A program made the position numbers and the translations under genes. Below are positions 44,801 to 52,404 of a stretch of DNA of 64,000 nucleotides, piece after piece. Position 1 is the stretch's first letter; every line of letters starts with the position of its first letter. Source of the stretch: Brachybacterium sp042666875 (GTDB taxonomy: Bacteria; Actinomycetota; Actinomycetes; Actinomycetales; Dermabacteraceae). The stretch is from NCBI RefSeq assembly GCF_042666875.1, contig NZ_JBHTCX010000006.1, forward strand, positions 25,213 through 89,212, written 5' to 3'. The notes below the pieces were generated by a model. That model saw nothing but the letters and a program-made list of their open reading frames with translations. It made no database searches and had not been told where the DNA came from.

Positions 44801-46279
44801 TTCGATGAGCTCCTCGATGCGGGAGAGCAGCGAGGTGCCGCGGCCGGGGGTGTCGGCCAGATGGTCGCCGGGCAGCGGGGAATGCGGGCTCGAGGTGTGC
44901 GGCAGCCACTTCAGCCAGTGCCACATCTCGCGGCTGGAGCGGGAGGTGATCGCGGCGATCGCCATCTCCGCCGGCGAGTGCAGGGAGAACATCTGGGTCA
45001 CCAGGCCGCGAGCCACACCGTCGGCCTCGTCCCCTCCGCCGGCCACCCCGATGTTGCCCGCGTAGCGGAGCTCGGCGACGATCGGCACCCCGGCGATCAT
45101 CTTGTACTCCTCGTGCATGTCATCGAGCATGTCGTAGTACTTGGGGATGGCGTCGTTCTCCCCCGGCATCTCGATGCCCACCCGCGACTCGGCGATCCCC
45201 AGGCCCAGGCGCACCGTGGCGAAGGCGTTGTGCTCGGGGCGGTGGGTCCACAGCAGCCGCCCCAGCCGGAAGGCCGCATCGACCGTGTCGGCCGCGGACG
45301 GAGCTTCGACCAGGCGCACGGCCCGCTCGAGGTCCTGCGCGGCCGTGACCCGGCGTTTGAGGGCGGCCAGACCGTCCTCGAAGTTCTTGATCTGCTGTTC
45401 GAGCTGCTTCTTCTGCTGGAACTTGCGGTTCAGATACCCGGCCGTGGCCATCATCGGCATCATGAACACGAACATCAGCGAGAACGGGCTGCGAGTCAGC
45501 GAGAACATGAAGGCGCCCATGAGGATCGGGGCGAACATCATGAAGATGGGGAAGAACTGCGGGGTCGGTTCCTTGGGCGGCGTGGGCGCCTTCAGCGGCC
45601 GATAGGGGAACCGCGGCACCACGCGCGGGGAGCGGTTGAACTCGACGACCGGCGAGCTGGGGGTGGTTCCTCCCAGCCGGTGCAGGGCGATCACCGAGAA
45701 CGTGGTCTGGCCGATCAGGACGGTGTCGGCCGGACCGATCACGGCGCGCTGGACCTGCTCGCCGCCGATGACCACGCCGTTGGAGGAGTGCAGGTCGACG
45801 ATCTCGATGGAGTCGCCGACGTTGATGCGGGCGTGGCGCTTCGAGAGCATGGGGTCGGCGATGCGGATGTCGAGGTCGCCTTCGCGGCCGACGACGCTCG
45901 AGCCGCTGGGCAACGGATACTCCCGACCTGCCTCCGGACCGGAAAGCACGCGCATGAGAGCGACCGCCGCGCCGCGGGACTCGGAGCGGGTGGCGTATTC
46001 GGACGAGGAGCGGGCGATGGAGACCACACTGCCGGAGCGCAGGCCGGCCTGGATCAGATCGATCTCGCGGTCCAGGGACCGCACGCCGTTCGCGCCCGGG
46101 CCGGCGCCGGGATCCTGGACCTGCAGCGTGAGGCCTTCCGGAGCCTCGACCTCGCTGCGCAGCGGGTCCGCGAGATACAGCGCGCGCGCCACGTCGGCCA
46201 CGGTGGCCGTGGCGTCGGCCGTCACCTCGAGGTCCGTCAGCCGGTCTTCGGGCCTGCGCAGAGTGAGTTTGATGCGCAT
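41816..46279 (-). CDS. FHA-containing EccC/EssC-type FtsK/SpoIIIE ATPase
   Basis: The 1487-residue motor of a type VII-like secretion system. Order: a ubiquitin-like N-terminal region (1-90), an FHA domain (about 105-200; VVGREGD, LSKRHARI, HSSNGV), two close membrane helices (about 241-261 and 266-283), a linker, then three FtsK/SpoIIIE ATPase domains. Walker A1 is GGTTGAGKS (703-711) with Walker B IIIVDEFAAL. Walker A2 is GTGGSGKST (1029-1037). Walker A3 is GPMGSGRTT (about 1307-1315), with Arg replacing the Lys. The single-chain layout with N-terminal FHA resembles firmicute EssC more than the split EccCa/EccCb. No EccB, EccD, EccE, mycosin, EsaA or EssA gene is in the window. It is upstream of the WXG100 genes. 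Confidence 0.93.
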   Translation of the reverse strand: MRIKLTLRRPEDRLTDLEVTADATATVADVARALYLADPLRSEVEAPEGLTLQVQDPGAGPGANGVRSLDREIDLIQAGLRSGSVVSIARSSSEYATRSESRGAAVALMRVLSGPEAGREYPLPSGSSVVGREGDLDIRIADPMLSKRHARINVGDSIEIVDLHSSNGVVIGGEQVQRAVIGPADTVLIGQTTFSVIALHRLGGTTPSSPVVEFNRSPRVVPRFPYRPLKAPTPPKEPTPQFFPIFMMFAPILMGAFMFSLTRSPFSLMFVFMMPMMATAGYLNRKFQQKKQLEQQIKNFEDGLAALKRRVTAAQDLERAVRLVEAPSAADTVDAAFRLGRLLWTHRPEHNAFATVRLGLGIAESRVGIEMPGENDAIPKYYDMLDDMHEEYKMIAGVPIVAELRYAGNIGVAGGGDEADGVARGLVTQMFSLHSPAEMAIAAITSRSSREMWHWLKWLPHTSSPHSPLPGDHLADTPGRGTSLLSRIEELIEQRAGDAPAALRTPMTPDITQDPPVPPEPVAPNLAVIIEDDAPVDRARLVRIAERGPDVGVHVIWSASNVAALPAACRTYVSVEETVEGASAGHVRVGERFYPVTVETVSIEVASGVARHLSPVVDAGVPIDDDSDLPRSISYLKLGGMQMAEEPNYIIERWKENNSLTPRDGSEPQRRKHDANLRGLIGHNGQDAFHLDLRTNGPHALVGGTTGAGKSEFLQAWVLGMATAHSPDRVTFLFVDYKGGAAFADAIALPHAVGLVTDLSQHLVRRALTSLRAELQYREHLLNRKKAKDLVSLERTGDPETPPSLIIIVDEFAALAKEIPEFVDGVVDVAARGRSLGLHLILATQRPAGVIKDNLRANTNLRIALRMADEADSKDILGDKMAAHFDPSIPGRAAAKTGPGRIATFQSGYAGGWTTDEPERARIDIVEKDFGTGEQWDVPAPPTKEVTDPGPNDISRVVSTIIAAAETAGVPAPRKPWLSELADAYDLSRLPSRRTDEELLMGVMDVPEDQAQPTVSYYPDRDGNMAIYGTGGSGKSTTLRTIAISAASTVRGGPVQVYGLDFGASGLTMLEELPHVGAIVSGDDEERVIRLLRTLRELIDERAKEFAKVRAGSVSEYRELAGKPDTPRILLLVDGMAAFREAYDYSNLTKWFTAFVQIATDGRQVGVHVIVTGDRPNAIPTSLGSSIQRRLIHRMASDDDYAGFGEPKDVLDANSPPGRAILGGHEVQVAVHGGDANVAIQSREVSKLAQAMRRAGMPEAPEIRRLPERVEFADLRPVVEGRPVLGLADETLSEITYEPRGAFMVTGPMGSGRTTAMLTIATGLKAMPSPMRLVRFSSRRTPLTGLPVWDVEGSDPDTVKELAGQLRGTIESGAVGEGRLALFIDGVADFTGTGVEKDLDQLIRACTREGQFVVGENESASWSQAYVLAQPFKAGRRGLLLQPGDMDGDSLLGTSLGRIRRADFPAGRGFLVYSGRAMKLQVAQITA

Positions 46280-46295
46280 AGGTGTCTCTCCCCCT

Positions 46296-46314
46296 GGCGG
46301 GCGCCTCGCCCGCC
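46296..46314 (-). other. Small hairpin in the leader of the EccC-like gene
   Basis: A 7-bp stem GGCGGGC/GCCCGCC and a 5-nt loop lie just before the ribosome-binding site (GGGGGAGAG). It may tune translation or cause partial termination after the FHA-like gene. Confidence 0.35.
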
Positions 46315-46352
46315 GTCCGGATCAGCCTCGAGGGCGATCCGATCCGTCGTTG

Positions 46353-47072
46353 CTAGTCCTCATCCACCTCGTGCGACCGGTCCAGCAGCGGCAGGTCGTC
46401 GGTGGTGACGAGCCGGGAGAACACCGCGTGCTCGACCAGCCTCGCACGACGGTTGCTCGCGAGCTTCCCCGGACCACCGCGCAGCCCGCGCACGCCGAGC
46501 CGGTCGAGCTTGTCGCAGACGTTGTCGAGCTTGCGGTTGAACTTCGTCAGCTGCCAGCCGAGGCGCTTGGACGCCTGCGCGGACGTCGGCACGGAGCTCA
46601 TCCCGGAGGAGCCCTCGCGAGTGAGCATGGGCTCGGACAGGGCGAGGACCAGCAGCTTCTGACTGGGAGTGAGCTGCACCGAGCCCACGGTCGTCTCCCC
46701 CGCCGGGTCGTCGGGCCCGGCGGTGCGCTCGAACTCGGGGGACTCGGCGTGGATGGAGAGGTCGTAGGTCGTCGGGCCCGCGGTGAACACGACCCGGGTC
46801 TCATCGAAGACGAGCGGGATGCGGGCCCCGGGCGCGAGCCACGCCTGCATGGAGCCGGAACCATCCGTGATCGTGGCCGACAGCCGCGAGCCGATATTGA
46901 CCAGCCACCACATGGACTCGACCTGGACGATCGAGAGGAAGCGCCGATGGAGGAACGGGTTCTCGTCGTCGACGCTGAGATCGGCCTCGCGTCCGATCGT
47001 CATCTCCTCGCCCTCGGCGACCCGGAACCATTCGCCGCAGAACTCGACCGAAATCGTCGACGCCATCGTCAC
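46353..47072 (-). CDS. FHA-like protein with a possible C-terminal helix-turn-helix
   Basis: A 239-residue soluble protein. Residues about 8-110 form an FHA-like sandwich (MTIGREADLSV, WWLVNIGS), but the phosphothreonine-binding Ser and His are not in place (the loop reads NPFLHRRFLSI), so binding may be altered. Residues about 135-225 are helical (LTPSQKLLVLALSEPML, then a long basic segment with KRLGWQLTKFNRKLDNVCDK), compatible with a winged helix. A role like EmbR (FHA plus DNA binding, kinase-controlled) is only an inference. GTG 47072 or ATG 47066 is the start. It lies between the kinase and the ATPase. Confidence 0.6.
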   Translation of the reverse strand: MTMASTISVEFCGEWFRVAEGEEMTIGREADLSVDDENPFLHRRFLSIVQVESMWWLVNIGSRLSATITDGSGSMQAWLAPGARIPLVFDETRVVFTAGPTTYDLSIHAESPEFERTAGPDDPAGETTVGSVQLTPSQKLLVLALSEPMLTREGSSGMSSVPTSAQASKRLGWQLTKFNRKLDNVCDKLDRLGVRGLRGGPGKLASNRRARLVEHAVFSRLVTTDDLPLLDRSHEVDED

Positions 47073-47177
47073 TCATCCCCTCTCTCGCGGCGCTCGCCAC
47101 GTCGTGTCCACTCGCCCATGTCCGCCACCGCGGCATTCTGTTCCCGCTGGTCCCCGGCCATCAGTGCACCGTACCCG

Positions 47178-48824
47178 TCAGCCCCCATCGAGACAGGCCT
47201 CCACCCACTTGCTCGCCGGGCCGTTGGTGTCGACGGTCTGCACCTCGACGCAGCGATCCGGGAGTCCGGGCGGGATCTCGACCACGTGCGACGTGCGCCC
47301 GAAGACTTCCTGGGCGGCGGCATAGCGCTCGTAGTTGCTGGGCATGTCCTTCCACCGCACCTTGAAGAGCTGGCCCTCGCGGAAGTTCTCCGGTGCCTCC
47401 CAGGCCACCCGGGCGCGCCCGGTGACGCTGCCCTCCTCGGGAGCGATGATCTCGACCGTGGGGTCCTGCGGCGGCCCGGGCGGCTCCGCGGCCCCCGTGG
47501 CCACATTGATGTCGGAGGTGGGGGCCGCTTCGGGTGGCTCCACCACGAACATCCGCACCGCGAGGGTGGCGCCCACTCCGAGCACGATGATCAGCACGGC
47601 GGCGAGGGTGACGAACGGCCAGGCCGGCGTCTTCCGCTGCTCGGGGGGACGCTGCTCGTTCGCCTCGGGGGGCGCGGCCGACCCGCCTGACGCGAGCGCC
47701 GCCCCGGCCGGCCGCAGCATGGTCGACTCCCCCTCCGATTCAACGGCGGAGGCGGTCGCCGGCGTCCCGACCGGCTGAGCCGACGGCGCAACGTGGGCGG
47801 GGGCCACTCCGGCGTACGGGTCCAGCGGCCGCTTGCGCTCGTGCGAGGCAGGCCCGCCGGAGTCCGGGTCGACGGTGGCGACCTTCCGGATCCGAGTATG
47901 CATGTCCAGCTCGTCATCCTCGGAGCCGTGCGTGGAATGCGTGCCGCGGTCGTCGAGCACGTCCATCTGGGTGACCGGCAGCGAGAGGGAGAGCTCCACC
48001 TGCTGCAGCCCGCGGCCGAAGGCCAGAGCGGTGTCGTAACGACTGGCCGGGTCCTTGGCCATCGCGATCGAGAGCACGCGGTTCAGCTCGGGCGGGATGT
48101 CGGGCCGGTTCAGCGGAGGCAGCGGCTCGGAGGTGATGCGGTGGATGAGATCGGAGGCGGAGTTGCGCTGCCCTCTCAGCTCGAACGGGGTCTGTCCCGC
48201 CAGCAGCGAGTACACGGTCGCGGCCAGCGAGAACACGTCGCTGCGCACGTCGGCGCGCGGAGGGTCGGCGAAGAACTCCGGCGGGGACCACGGGATCGAC
48301 ATGCCCTGCGAATCATCGACATCGTGCCCCTGTCCGGTCGCTATGGAGATGCCGAAGTCGGTCAATGCCGGCCGGTTGTAGTCGGTGACCAGGATGTTCG
48401 CCGGTTTGATGTCGCGATGGAGGATGCCGGCACGATGGGCGGTCTCCACAGCGCCAGCGATCTGGACTCCGACGCGCAGCGCTTCGGCGACGGTGATGCG
48501 CTCCTTGCGGAAACGGACCCCGTAGTTGGGCCGCGGGCAGTACTCCATGACGATGTAGGGCCGGTGGTCGTCGGAGACCTCGGCCTGATGGATCGTCACG
48601 ATCGAGGGGTGCGTGGACATCTGCGCCATGACGTTCGCCTCGGCGTCGAACTGCCGCCGCACCGTGTCGTCCAGCACGTTCGAGAGGAGGACCTTGATCG
48701 CGACCCGTCGCTGCGGGCGGGACTGGCGATACAGGAAGACGTCGGCGAAGCCTCCGGAGCCGAGCAGCTGCTCGTACTCGTATCCGGGAAGGCCGGGCGG
48801 CGGCGAGGGCGGTCTCGGACTCAT
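47178..48824 (-). CDS. Membrane Ser/Thr protein kinase (PknB-like)
   Basis: A 548-residue kinase of the Hanks type. The kinase domain (about 14-280) keeps all catalytic elements: GSGGFADVF loop, Lys44 in VAIKV, Glu62, HRDIKPAN (136-143) and DFG (156-158). A long Pro/Ala-rich linker leads to one membrane helix (about 403-428) and a 120-residue outer domain (fibronectin-like guess) with two Cys (about 525 and 544) that could form a disulfide. It lacks PASTA repeats. Neighbouring PP2C, FHA and ATPase genes point to a phospho-switch controlling secretion. The layout (kinase fold, one helix, outer domain) recalls the pseudokinase EssB. ATGA-coupled to the FHA gene upstream. Confidence 0.92.
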   Translation of the reverse strand: MSPRPPSPPPGLPGYEYEQLLGSGGFADVFLYRQSRPQRRVAIKVLLSNVLDDTVRRQFDAEANVMAQMSTHPSIVTIHQAEVSDDHRPYIVMEYCPRPNYGVRFRKERITVAEALRVGVQIAGAVETAHRAGILHRDIKPANILVTDYNRPALTDFGISIATGQGHDVDDSQGMSIPWSPPEFFADPPRADVRSDVFSLAATVYSLLAGQTPFELRGQRNSASDLIHRITSEPLPPLNRPDIPPELNRVLSIAMAKDPASRYDTALAFGRGLQQVELSLSLPVTQMDVLDDRGTHSTHGSEDDELDMHTRIRKVATVDPDSGGPASHERKRPLDPYAGVAPAHVAPSAQPVGTPATASAVESEGESTMLRPAGAALASGGSAAPPEANEQRPPEQRKTPAWPFVTLAAVLIIVLGVGATLAVRMFVVEPPEAAPTSDINVATGAAEPPGPPQDPTVEIIAPEEGSVTGRARVAWEAPENFREGQLFKVRWKDMPSNYERYAAAQEVFGRTSHVVEIPPGLPDRCVEVQTVDTNGPASKWVEACLDGG

Positions 48825-51529
48825 ACCCGCTCCCTCATCAGCAGATGCACGCCATCACCGAGATCGAGCCGGTCCCCATCGTGCAGGACGACGCCTTCGC
48901 GCGGCCGCAGACGCACCGGGTCCGTCCCGGCGCGGTGCAGCGTCGTCCCGTTGGTCGCTCCCAGGTCGAGTGCGACCACGTGCCATCCCTCGAGCCGGAG
49001 TTCGAGGTGGGAGCGGGAGATGTCCTGCTGGGGGCTCGGCACGGTGATCAGCTGCGGGACGTCGTTGCCGCTGACCCGGGAGGCGCGCGGCCGGCGGCCG
49101 ATGATGGCGGTGCGGTCCAGCACGAACCTCTCGCCCGTGGAGGACTCCACGACCCCGAGCGGAGGCCGGGCCACCGTGCGGGTCGCTCCCTGCAGAGGGG
49201 CCCCGCAGGCCCGGCACTGCGAGCGCTCCGGAGGATTGGCATGCCCGTTCTGGCAGACCAGGCCCGGCAGCGCCACGGCCCCTCCGGCAGGATGGCCGGG
49301 GCCGGCGGTCGGGGCGCCGGGCGCCGCGGGCGTGGCCGGCGGGGCGCTGCCCGGCGGCGGCGCCGGTGGCCGCGGGCGGCCGGCTCCCGCTCCGGCGGGC
49401 TGCGCTGTCGGAGCGCCCGGGGCGTGCGACGAGGGTGCGGAAGCACCGGGAGCCGGCGGCTGCTGGGACGGGTAGGCACCGCGGTGGTGAGAACCCGGGC
49501 TGGGCGCGGAGTATCCGGGCGGCCCGGCGTATCCGGCGTGCCTGGGGTCACCGGCCGCCGGCGCCCCGCTCATCGGTGCGCCCGGGAATCCGACCTGGTG
49601 CCCGGCCGCGGCCGGGTCGACGGGCGCGTTGCCGTACTGAGGTCCGGCGCCCTGCGGCGGGGAGGGGTATCCGACCTGCTGCCCTGCGTACCCGCCGCTG
49701 CCCTGTCCCCCGTAGCCGGGGGCCGGGGCCGACGGGTTCTGGGTTCTGTGGTCGTCCGGCCGGACCGCCGCGGGGCGGGATCCGGTCTGTGGAGCGGGCG
49801 GCCGCTCTGCCATCTGCACCTGCGGATATGCGGGCTCGGGCCGCGGCTTCTCGGTGGCACGACGAGCCGCGGCCTGCGCGATCTCGGGTGCCGTGCGGCC
49901 CACTCCGGGGACCCAGTCGATGAAGTCGCCGTGGCTGTCGGTCGCGGGCTCCGGGGCAGCCGGTTCCGGTTCGCCGTTCAGCTCGTCGTCCTCGGGCTCG
50001 GCAGTGGTCGGCGACTGCGCCGGCTCCTCAGCGAGAGCTGCCGGGTCCTCGCTCGCCGCGGCCTCGTCGTCCTCGTCCTCCTCGGATCTCCGCACGGCCG
50101 CGTCCTCGATCCGACGGAATACCGTCTTGCCGAACAGGTCGTCGTAGGCTCCGGTGTTCTCCAGATCAGGTGGTGGCGAGACGGCCGCCGGGCGCGGCCG
50201 TGGAGCATTCGGAGAGGCTGCGGGCTCGTCGTCCTCCGGCCCCTCGCCGTCGTCGATCGGCGCGATCTGGGTGGGCGGGGATTCGAACTCGTCGTCATCG
50301 GGCGGCTCGGGGGTCGGGATCGAGCTCGACGGGTCCGGCGCGATCGTGACGTCGGAGGGGTCCGTGCCGACGGACGAGCCGGGGTTCTCGAGGCGCTCAG
50401 GGGCGTCGGGGGCCGATGGTGCCGGAGCGGACACCTCGGGACTCGGATCCGGCGGGCCGGCGGCAGAGGACTGCTGGGGCTCCGCGCCGGCGGGACGACT
50501 GCTGCGTCGCTTCCGGTCGAAGAGCGACGTGCTCACGAGGCGGCGGCGACCCGCCTCGGCACTCTCCGCACTCCGGGGAGCCGGAGCAGGGTCGGCCGGT
50601 GCGGCGGGAGCAGCCGCGGAGGTCGTCGAGGCCTCTGCCGGCTCGGCCGGAGAGCTCGGGGCGGCCTCCTCGGAGACCGGCTCTGCCGGCTCGCTCGGGG
50701 CCGGGGCCGCTGGGGGCCCCGGCGCCTCCGGCTCGGGCTTCTTGTCGGCGAAGAGATCGTCGAACATGTTCGGGCCGCTGTCGGCCGGTTCGGAGGCGGC
50801 GGAGGCCGCTGGTGTCGCGCCGCCGGAGACCGACGGCGGCATCTCCCCGGGCTTGCGGGTCGCCATCATCGGTCTCCGGTCCGAGGAGCCGGAGGAGCCC
50901 GATGAGCTGGTGCTGCTCGCAGCCGGTTGCGGGGCCGGCTTGGGGCGCTCGGCGCGGCGCTTCCTGGCCTCGGGGTCCTCGATGGACCTCCCGTCGTTCT
51001 CGACCTGCTCGGCGAGCGCCGCGCGGGCGTCCTCGTCCAGTTCTGCGGGGTCCACGGTCACGTGCACGAATCCCCGCACCCGGGCGATACCTGCCGCGAC
51101 GCGCGGCGCGCCCACCGATTCCTCGGCGGGAAGGTCGCCGAAGGCGGTGCGGCGCACATCCTCGAGGGTCTTCAGCACGAAGGGTTCCTCGTCGGTCCCG
51201 GCGATCTGGATGGAGCCCTCCGGGGTGTAGACCGCGATCGGAGTCTTCCCCTTCACGCCGAACGTCCCCGTCGTGCCGTCGAGGAAACCGAACAGGATCG
51301 CGGTCAGCTTGTCCGCGCTCTCGAGCTCCGCCGCCTCGACCAGCTTGTCGAGGAACTCCTCAGGGGCCGGGTTCTCGCCGAGCACGGTCCATGCGGCCTC
51401 GGTGACCTCCTTCCGGAGCCCCGGGACCAGCACCACCCAGCCGGCCTCGCGTACGACGAGGGTGGCGGGGCCCTGCTGGGTCCACGTCCCGGGCCCGAGC
51501 AGAGTCGTCTTCTCGTCCTCCTCGCTCAT
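48821..51529 (-). CDS. Large FHA protein with zinc ribbon and Pro/Ala/Glu-rich linker
   Basis: A 902-residue protein. The N-terminal domain (1 to about 180; LVVREAGWVVLVPGL..., no family I recognise) is followed by about 570 residues of low-complexity linker rich in Pro, Ala, Glu and Ser. Next come a zinc-ribbon-like motif (C759, H763, C772, C775; CQNGHANP...CRACG) and a C-terminal canonical FHA domain (about 795-902; IIGRRP, ISRSHLEL, GATNGT). The linker resembles a flexible scaffold with many potential kinase sites. It is coupled to the kinase and PP2C genes by ATGA overlaps. Likely a phospho-dependent adaptor of the secretion locus; exact role unknown. Confidence 0.85.
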   Translation of the reverse strand: MSEEDEKTTLLGPGTWTQQGPATLVVREAGWVVLVPGLRKEVTEAAWTVLGENPAPEEFLDKLVEAAELESADKLTAILFGFLDGTTGTFGVKGKTPIAVYTPEGSIQIAGTDEEPFVLKTLEDVRRTAFGDLPAEESVGAPRVAAGIARVRGFVHVTVDPAELDEDARAALAEQVENDGRSIEDPEARKRRAERPKPAPQPAASSTSSSGSSGSSDRRPMMATRKPGEMPPSVSGGATPAASAASEPADSGPNMFDDLFADKKPEPEAPGPPAAPAPSEPAEPVSEEAAPSSPAEPAEASTTSAAAPAAPADPAPAPRSAESAEAGRRRLVSTSLFDRKRRSSRPAGAEPQQSSAAGPPDPSPEVSAPAPSAPDAPERLENPGSSVGTDPSDVTIAPDPSSSIPTPEPPDDDEFESPPTQIAPIDDGEGPEDDEPAASPNAPRPRPAAVSPPPDLENTGAYDDLFGKTVFRRIEDAAVRRSEEDEDDEAAASEDPAALAEEPAQSPTTAEPEDDELNGEPEPAAPEPATDSHGDFIDWVPGVGRTAPEIAQAAARRATEKPRPEPAYPQVQMAERPPAPQTGSRPAAVRPDDHRTQNPSAPAPGYGGQGSGGYAGQQVGYPSPPQGAGPQYGNAPVDPAAAGHQVGFPGAPMSGAPAAGDPRHAGYAGPPGYSAPSPGSHHRGAYPSQQPPAPGASAPSSHAPGAPTAQPAGAGAGRPRPPAPPPGSAPPATPAAPGAPTAGPGHPAGGAVALPGLVCQNGHANPPERSQCRACGAPLQGATRTVARPPLGVVESSTGERFVLDRTAIIGRRPRASRVSGNDVPQLITVPSPQQDISRSHLELRLEGWHVVALDLGATNGTTLHRAGTDPVRLRPREGVVLHDGDRLDLGDGVHLLMRERV

Positions 51530-52404
51530 CCCCTCTCGCCTCCCTCACCCGGGATGGCCCGGGGCAAGGTGTCCTCGTCGACCTCGAACTCCTCAGCGGG
51601 CGTGGCGACGTCGGCGGCGGAGGGCCGGGGCCCCGGCGCCGCCCCCACCACCTCGACGGCCTCGACGATGACCACGCTGACGTTGTCCCGACCGCCGCTG
51701 TCGAGCGCGAGGCGCACCAGGTCCTCGCTGAGCGTGCGCACGTCCGAGGGCGCGCGCAGCATCCGTTCGATCGTGGCGTCCTCGACCTCGCCGGTCAGGC
51801 CGTCGGAGCAGATCAGCATCCTGTCCCCGGCCTCTGCCGGGATCAGCCAGTAATCGGGCTCCGACTCCGGCCCGGCGCCCAGCGCGCGGGTAACCATGTG
51901 ACGGTAGGGGTGCACGCGGGCCTCATCGATGCTGAGCTCTCCGCGGTCCATGAGTTCCTGGACCACGGAGTGATCGACGCTGACCTGTTCGAAGATCTCC
52001 CCGGAGAGTCGGTACACCCGAGAATCGCCGAGGTTGAGGACGACCCAGTACCCGATCCCGTCGAGCACCATCGTGGCCACGACCGCGACGGTCGTCCCGG
52101 CCCCGAGCGTGGTCTCCCCGCCGAGTTCACCGATCCTCTCGGCGGCGGTGCGCAAGGCGTCACCGAGCTGCTCGACGGTGACGTTCTCCTGGATCGTGAG
52201 CTTCTCGAACTCCTCGACCGCGATAGCGCTGGCCACCTCGCCGGCATTGTGACCTCCCATGCCGTCCGCGACCAGGTAGATCGGCGGCGCATTGAGAACG
52301 CCGTCCTCGTTGGTCGCGCGGACGTGGCCCACGTGCGTCACGGCCGCCGAGACGGCCCGGATCGTGCCCTGGATGTCCGGATCCGACAGAGACCGGTCGA
52401 TCAC
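51526..52404 (-). CDS. PP2C-type Ser/Thr protein phosphatase (PstP-like)
   Basis: The 292-residue counterpart of the kinase. It carries the metal-binding aspartates of the PPM family in NEDG, VADGMGGHNAGE, GDSRVYR, CSDGLTGE and GGRDNVSVV. There is no membrane helix (PstP has one), so it is cytosolic. A C-terminal acidic tail of about 40 residues is unusual. ATGA overlaps both neighbours. It should reverse phosphorylation of the FHA partners, the ATPase or the kinase itself. Confidence 0.93.
   Translation of the reverse strand: MIDRSLSDPDIQGTIRAVSAAVTHVGHVRATNEDGVLNAPPIYLVADGMGGHNAGEVASAIAVEEFEKLTIQENVTVEQLGDALRTAAERIGELGGETTLGAGTTVAVVATMVLDGIGYWVVLNLGDSRVYRLSGEIFEQVSVDHSVVQELMDRGELSIDEARVHPYRHMVTRALGAGPESEPDYWLIPAEAGDRMLICSDGLTGEVEDATIERMLRAPSDVRTLSEDLVRLALDSGGRDNVSVVIVEAVEVVGAAPGPRPSAADVATPAEEFEVDEDTLPRAIPGEGGERG

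Noticed and set aside
41783..46408. Open frame of 1541 codons on the plus strand opposite the EccC-like gene
   Set aside because: It is an antisense shadow typical of high-GC DNA. It has no family motif and low-complexity His/Gly/Arg composition, and the opposite strand encodes a clear ATPase.
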